Shown: positions 58,710-64,000 of the stretch, one piece after another | How the letters are laid out: each line of letters begins with the position of its first letter | How positions within the stretch are numbered: position 1 is the stretch's first letter | DNA from: Cylindrobasidium torrendii FP15055 ss-10 | Taxonomy: Eukaryota; Basidiomycota; Agaricomycetes; Agaricales; Physalacriaceae | Direction: 5' to 3' | Length of the DNA stretch: 64,000 nucleotides | NCBI GenBank assembly: GCA_000934385.1 | Contig: KN880502.1 | Span: 1 to 64,000, forward strand | Position numbers and translations under genes: made by a program | Notes under the pieces: generated by a model | Seen by the model: the letters and a program-made list of their open reading frames with translations, nothing else | What the model was told of the DNA's origin: nothing | Databases searched by the model: none

Positions 58710-59347
58710 ATGCCTAAGGTCGCTCGTACAAGAAAGAGGCCTGCGCAAACGCAGGCTCCTGTTCCTTTGAATCGTCCTATGACCGCGCCCGAGCGTGCCC
58801 TTTACCAGACAATCATGAGCGGCGAACACAATATGTCCTTCGAAGAAGTCGCAGCCAAACCTACCATTATCGACATCTTCGAATGTAAGATTGAAGGATT
58901 CAATCTCGACTTTGTCGCCGCGATGGACAAGCTGTTCAACATTGGCCAACTAGCTGACAGTGACGAAGAAGATATTCGCGATGATCCTATTGTACGTGTC
59001 CCCTCCCAGAGACTGACCCGCCTTGTCTTCTGATTGTGTGCCAGGATGAACCATGGGAAGGCGCGCCTTTTCAAATAACCGATGTCAAGTTGGCTGGACA
59101 CACACTGCACATCAAGTGGTGGCGGGATCCTATCAACCCCATGTGTAACGGCGCGAAGCACTACTTCTTTGGCATCACTTGCGACGACAAGAGCTTCAAG
59201 TATGATACTCTGGAGTTTCCACTCTTTGGCGACGAACTTGTTGATATTGGTTTCCCGACGCTCACTACTGCGGACACAATGTATATCCGCACCAAGGACA
59301 AGAAAAAGAGGGTCAAAGTTCGTGTCCCGGAAGGACTTCCATTCTAG
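58710..59347 (+). CDS. unrecognised 194 aa protein, tandem copy 1
   Basis: Two exons (58710-58991 and 59045-59347). The N-terminus is basic (MPKVARTRKRPAQ). A conserved region runs RPMTAPERALYQTIMSGEH, then an acidic segment (DSDEEDIRDD). Exon 2 (DEPWEGAPFQITDVKLAGH, KWWRDPINPMCNGAKHYFFG, DTLEFPLFGDELVDIG, MYIRTKDKKK) looks like a compact beta-rich fold. There is no signal peptide or membrane segment. I do not recognise the family. Its near-identical sister lies 660 bp downstream. The intron (53 bp) is also nearly identical to that of the sister. The basic N-terminus might be a nuclear signal, which is speculative. Confidence 0.7.
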
Positions 59348-59551
59348 ACAGATATAACCCATAGAGCCTTTTAGTATTGAGTATGAACGCGTACATTGAT
59401 CATCTTACTCATGTAAGCAGTATGTCCGTCTTCGAGCCTTGAAGTTCATTCTCAGCTTCGGACCTGGTCACATACTTAAGGCTTGAAGCTTGACCTCCGG
59501 CCGATGTGCCTTTGTCGCTTTGAAAATGGGGTACTAATCTTGCTATGTACA

Positions 59552-59640
59552 GGACCTGTTGATTGGCGAGAAGAACTTTGTTGAGGGTCCTGAGTGCAAG
59601 GGTCTCATCTCGTCGCTGCCAATCTATATTATATCAGTTG
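59552..59640 (+). pseudogene. phospholipase D 3'-exon relic
   Basis: The sequence after a TGTACAG acceptor translates to DLLIGEKNFVEGPECKGL, then SSLPIYI. It aligns with the last exon of the PLD at 42720-45603 (DFLIDEKDFVEGPEWKGL...PIYI). The stop codon at the end is lost (TATTATATC instead of TATATCTAG). No other PLD exon is seen nearby. This is an isolated fragment of a genomic duplicate, sitting between two tandem gene copies. Confidence 0.75.
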
Positions 59641-60007
59641 GTGGGTGCCATGATGTGTGGTGTTCACCAGTTCAACGATGTACATATATAAGTAGCGACA
59701 GTGTGTTTCATCGCTGGATCAGTATAAGCGTGCGTTCAGGCCTTCAGGCTCCAAGATTCAAGTATCAAGCCTCAAAAACGAGCTGATCATATGTTGAACC
59801 AGTATAATGATTGATTCATCGTGCCTATAATGTTCCTATGCAGCAAGACTGGCGCTTATATTCCTCAGAATTGCCCTTCTTTATCATTGAGCAGGCGTCA
59901 AACTTTTACTGGTCTGCACCTTCAGCCACCATCGGGGATAGCCTGAGGACTCAGTCGATCGATTAGTTCAACGTCTCCTTGCCACGTACCATCATCAACC
60001 CAGCACA

Positions 60008-60640
60008 ATGCCCAAGGCACCTCGTAACAAGACGAAAGTTAAACAGTCCCAGGAACCCGCTCGTCGCCCTATGACCGCGCCCGAGCGTGCCCTTTACCAG
60101 ACAATCATGAGCGGCGAGCATGACATGTCCTTTGCAGAAGTCACAGCCAACCCCACCATTGTCGACATCTTCGCGTGTAAAATCGAGGGATTCAATCCTG
60201 ACTTCGTCGCCGCGATGGACAAGCTGTTCAACCTTGGCCGGCCATGCGTCAGTGACGACGAAGATTTTCCCGATGATCCTAGTGTACGTGTCCCCTCCTA
60301 GAGACTGACCCGGCCTTGTCTTCTGATTGTGTGCCAGGAGGAACCATGGGAAGGCGCGCCTTTCCAAATAAACGATGTCAAGTTGGCTGGACGTACGCTG
60401 CATGTCAAATGGTGGCGGGATCCTATCAACCCCATGTGTAACGGCGCGAAGCACTACTTCTTTGGCATCACTTGCGACGACGAGAACTTCAAGTATGATA
60501 CTCTGGAGTTTCCGCTCTTTGGCGATGAACTTGTCGATATTGGTTACCCGACGCTCACTACTGCGGACACAATGTACATCCGCACAAAAGACAAGAAGAA
60601 GACCGTCGAAGTTCGCGTCCCGAGAAACCTGCCGTTCTAG
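60008..60640 (+). CDS. unrecognised 192 aa protein, tandem copy 2
   Basis: Two exons (60008-60283 and 60338-60640). The protein is about as long as copy 1 at 58710-59347 and shares most of its residues, including RPMTAPERALYQTIMSGEH, GAPFQI/NDVKLAG and KWWRDPINPMCNGAKHYFFGITCDD. The basic N-terminus (MPKAPRNKTKVKQ) and the acidic linker are the most different parts. Conservation of the intron shows that duplication or conversion was recent. Both reading frames are intact, so both copies are probably expressed. Function unknown. Confidence 0.7.
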
Positions 60641-60970
60641 TATACCACTCACGTATTTTCCTTGACCTGAGCGATTAGTATTGGGCAGGATTTCTGGAGT
60701 ACCACTAGTTTACTTTCCATAGTCGCATATTTCACGAATTCTGTTATAACTTTACCGTATTTAAAATACATTCAGCATTTTGGCAGCAGTATATGCAAGA
60801 TCATCTCGTCCGTCGAGTCCAACACGGGCATATGTAGATAAAGCAATCTCTCCGAAAAGTCGCCGAGGACATAGACAGAACAACCGACACTCAGACGTTG
60901 CACAGAAGCCGAAAGCCGTACAGTATTCATAAGACAGATACAAACATAAACCGTAAGCATAATGCACCAA

Positions 60971-63311
60971 TTACCGCCTCTGGGTCTTGCCACCTTTCCG
61001 CTTTCCAGCGAATAAATGTTTTGGCTAAACAGACAAGACATTAGCCCCCCACACCTCTTCATCGAGACAGAAAGACTCACCATTTTCGTCTTGATAACAC
61101 GATCACCCTCACCAGCCTTGGCGAGCATATTCCTCGGCCTTTGGCCAAGGTTGCGCAGCCTGACGGCCTGGTCTGACTGTGCGATGTCCTTCATACCCGC
61201 GAACCGCCTGTCTGTCTTCGGTGCCCTCCTCGACACCGCGACGACGCCTCCAGAGTTACCCTTGCGTCTCAATTGTGGTGCCTCGTCGCCATCAACATCC
61301 ATGCCATCATCCTCCTCCTCAGCATCGTCCTCCTCGTCCACGTCCATTTCCTCGCGGTCACGTTTCCGCTTGGCACCAGCCACCTTCGCCAGTATCCCCG
61401 CGCGCTCCTGGATTCGACTGGGATCAAGGCCGGCAGCGGTAAGCTCGTCGGTCATTTCTGTCAATGTGCGCAAGCCAGCTGTCCGAGGCATCCGAGCCTG
61501 GTTCTTCTTGCTCTTCTTCACACTTTGCGAATGGATCTTGTGTGCCAAAGAAATCTTCGCCTCTTGCTCCTCGCGCTCGTCATCCGAGTCAAACTATCGT
61601 GATGGTCAGTTGGGTGTCCATGAGGGGGTTAAAGAACATACGATGTCCTCGTCGCTGTCGTAGAAGCCCTCTGCCTCCAATTTCTCTTCCTCGCGCTCGA
61701 GGGCCTCCAGCTTCTCGGCAATATCGGGGTCGATGAAGTCTGCAACGTTCTTGCCGTCCATAATCTCCGGAATGGTGTCCTGCTTCCATGAAGGATCCCT
61801 CAACAAGTAGTCACCTATACAACTATCGGTAAGGGGCACAAATAAACAGAAAGAAAACGACGCACTCTTCATGTTGATGTTGTACACGCCAGGGCCACCC
61901 TCCTTGTCCTCCGTATCCCTGAGCAGCAGCCTGCGGTCAGGATCATTCTTGTCGTACTTCTTGCGGTTCTTGACAACATCGGGGATGAATGGAGTACGCT
62001 GGACATCGTCGCGAGCCTTGGGCTGCGCGACATGTATCCTGTTGATAACCGAGTTGATCTTGTTCCCCTTCATCTTGGTGTCGACACGGTGAGCCAACAG
62101 CGCCTCGCATGCCTTGTTCTTCAGGTCCATGACACCCTCCTCGGAGTAGCACGAGACAGGAACACAAGTCACGCCCTCGCCATCGATGATTTCTTGGACA
62201 AGAGCGCGGGTGTCGGGGTGCAGGTCCTCGAGGCGCGTAACGTCGATCTTGTTGATAACTAGGACAGTCGGCTTGCCGCTGAACAAAGGCTTGATGGAAT
62301 GGAAGAGTTTGCACTGCGAAGAATGAGAACACGGACAGTGCATGGCCAAGAAAACATACCTGCGCCTCAACGGTATAGCCACACTGCTCAGACAAATCCA
62401 TGAAATACAAGATGGCGCATTTGAGATGAGCCATGGCCGTGATACTTTGCATCTCGATGGTGTTCATCTCCTCCAGTGGGTGGTCGAGAATACCGGGGGT
62501 GTCGATAACCTGCCAGCGTAGGTACTTGAAGTCGAGATGGCCGACGAAAAGGGATTTTGTGGTGAAAGCATAGGGCTGGACGTCGACGTCCGCTCGGGTG
62601 ACTTTGTTCATGAAGGAGGATTTTCCGACGTTGGGATATCCGCAGACAAGAAGGGTACGAGTGTTGGGGTCGATGGCAGGGAGACGGGAAATATGTTGCC
62701 GGACTTGCTCGAGATAGGCGAGCGGATCCTTCTGGCGGCGCATAATAGTAGCCATACTGGGCACGTCATGAGAAGGAGTCAATGGATACTGGGATGGGTA
62801 CGCACCGACCGAGAGCAGCCTTTTTGAGCTGCTTGCAGCGGTACATGCTGTCACCAAACTTGATCAGGCGAACATAATCCTTCGCTACTTGGTCGATGAG
62901 ATGCCGACATGTCCGTAGCTGACCTAGGGCGAGCTTGTAGTGATTTTTGTCGTAAAGAACGTTCATGAGCGAGGAGAGGAATGGGTGCAGGTCCTATACG
63001 AAGAGGTCAGTATCTTTCCATCCAAATGCACTGCGAACGCACATCAAGCATAGGGAACTCCTCCAAAATTGCGCCGAGTTTCTCATCGAATGTATCCTGC
63101 GTAAATTTGACCTTGCGCATGTAGAAGTTCCTTATGCGACTGATTTTGAAGTTTTTGTGGATGACCTAGAAGACGGTTTAGACCTCGCTCGATGTGCGGT
63201 ACTGTTCGTGCGGACCGTCGGGGTTTTTCGCTGAGTCTTGGAGAGAACGACATCCAAGAAGTCCGCCGCGGTGGGCACCGGCGCAATGGCCTTGAGGCCG
63301 CTTGTAGACAT
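60971..63311 (-). CDS. NOG1: nucleolar GTP-binding protein 1 (Nog1)
   Basis: A GTPase of about 640 aa required for 60S ribosomal subunit assembly. The N-terminus ([22 protein letters not shown]) is spliced to [23 protein letters not shown]. The helical bundle then gives HYKLALGQL. The GTPase domain has the P-loop GYPNVGKSS, then [14 protein letters not shown] and NKID (G4). The Nog1-specific stretch [12 protein letters not shown] is seen as [12 protein letters not shown]. The C-terminus is acidic ([18 protein letters not shown]), then basic. The final exon is [17 protein letters not shown], ending at 60971, as in animal and yeast Nog1. The start at 63311 ([18 protein letters not shown]) is the only ATG giving the conserved N-terminus. 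Divergent from the MFS gene with 358 bp between starts. Confidence 0.95.
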
Positions 63312-63651
63312 GATGGCAGGAAAGTGATGAAGCGGTTCCGCCACCGATCAAAGATTTTTTGCGATCACTATTACCCCACGTGGTGTAATATAAGCTTAAT
63401 CTTTCGTTCATTCCTGTGAGTGCTTTTTGCTTGCAGTAGTGCGATGTGCGGGGGAGAAAGTTACCTTTAAGAAACGTCTCTGTATATCTCCTCTCCGAGA
63501 GGCTAATTTTGCGCTCAATACACCTTCAGCAATTGTAAGTATTCGGGTGATTGCTCCCCGTCGGAGATGCTCCGGCGTGAACGTCCTGACTCGTATTCCC
63601 ATGGGCCATAGCGGTAAGCTGGTTTGTGCTCGGCTAGGGACGACTTGGGTC

Positions 63652-63668
63652 CCTCTCTCTCTCTCTAC
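63652..63668 (+). repeat. CT dinucleotide tract
   Basis: A short (CT)n run immediately before the start codon of the MFS gene, probably in the 5' leader or core promoter. Confidence 0.5.
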
Positions 63669-63669
63669 T

Positions 63670-64000
63670 ATGACCGAGCTCGTTACAGACGCACCGCTCA
63701 GCGTCGTCCAACTTCCCACAGACAACTTAGAAAACACACCTATCTTGGAAAACTCAGAATGGACGTACCCGGACGGCGGTGCGCGCGCCTGGGTCGTCGT
63801 ATTTGGCTGCTTCCTCTACTCTGCCACGTACATGTCGTGGAATTGGACTTGGGGCATTGTACAGGATCACTACCACACTGTCATGTTCCCCGACACGAGT
63901 TTGGGTATCTTGAGCTTGGTTGGTTGTACTTCCAATTTCGTGCGTCACCCTGTAGTGGTTGAAGGAGTCACCGATTGAATGGGCCTTGAAGCTACAACAC
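63670..64000 (+). CDS. MFS transporter, monocarboxylate type, 5' part only
   Basis: The first exon (63670 to about 63939) starts MTELVTDAPLSVVQLP. It contains PDGGARAWVVVFGCFLYSATYMSWNWTWGIVQDHY, then LGILSLVG. The DGG-x-RAW entry into TM1 and the WG-x-x-Q-D-x-Y motif are typical of fungal MCT-like (Mch/Esbp6/riboflavin-type) MFS proteins. A GTGCGT donor follows, and the rest of the gene lies beyond the window. Substrate cannot be told from the N-terminal part. Confidence 0.8.

Overview
The window is nuclear DNA from a filamentous basidiomycete, most likely an Agaricomycete. Protein genes are packed on both strands and most are split by many 45-60 bp introns, usually GTRNGT...YAG and often GTGCGT. 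The gene families present (a mushroom-type 7TM family, Zn2Cys6 and HMG-box factors, an Ssu1/Mae1-type carrier, a Pff1-type vacuolar protease) fit this. I found no rRNA, convincing tRNA, CRISPR array or intact transposon. All gene models were built by eye from reading frame, splice signals and family motifs. Layout: 0.4-8.7 kb holds two inverted paralogous AGC-type protein kinases flanking a vacuolar M28 metalloprotease. 9-12 kb holds a divergent pair, an SDR oxidoreductase and a DENND11/LCHN-like protein. 13.6-17.4 kb has an intronless HMG-box factor and an Ariadne-type RBR ubiquitin ligase. 18.7-24.3 kb is a plus-strand array of three seven-TM receptor-like genes (A and B intact, C frameshifted), followed by a zinc alcohol dehydrogenase. 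27-28.7 kb is a GPI-type aspartic protease. 29.4-31.3 kb is a third kinase of the same group. 31.8-33.6 kb is a base-exchange-type phosphatidylserine synthase. 34.2-35.1 kb is an orphan gene. 35.2-41.5 kb is a second, minus-strand 7TM array (D with a nonsense codon, E intact, F divergent), interrupted by an ADH relic and an F-box gene. 42.7-45.6 kb is phospholipase D, 47.5-49.8 kb a Zn2Cys6 factor, and 52.3-55.3 kb an Afi1/SPA DENN-family polarity protein. 56.5-58.2 kb is an Ssu1/Mae1-like transporter. 58.7-60.6 kb is a very recent tandem pair of an unrecognised 192-194 aa protein with a phospholipase D 3'-exon relic between the copies. 61.0-63.3 kb is the ribosome-biogenesis GTPase Nog1, and from 63.7 kb a monocarboxylate-type MFS transporter runs off the edge. 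The main theme is local duplication and decay: six 7TM copies in two opposed arrays, three kinases whose promoters share paired CACGTG boxes, a deleted ADH copy, a PLD exon fragment and a fresh tandem gene pair. Gene structure is also notable, with 12, 13 and 15 nt micro-exons and two clear GC-AG introns (a third is possible), all of which an automatic gene finder could easily get wrong.
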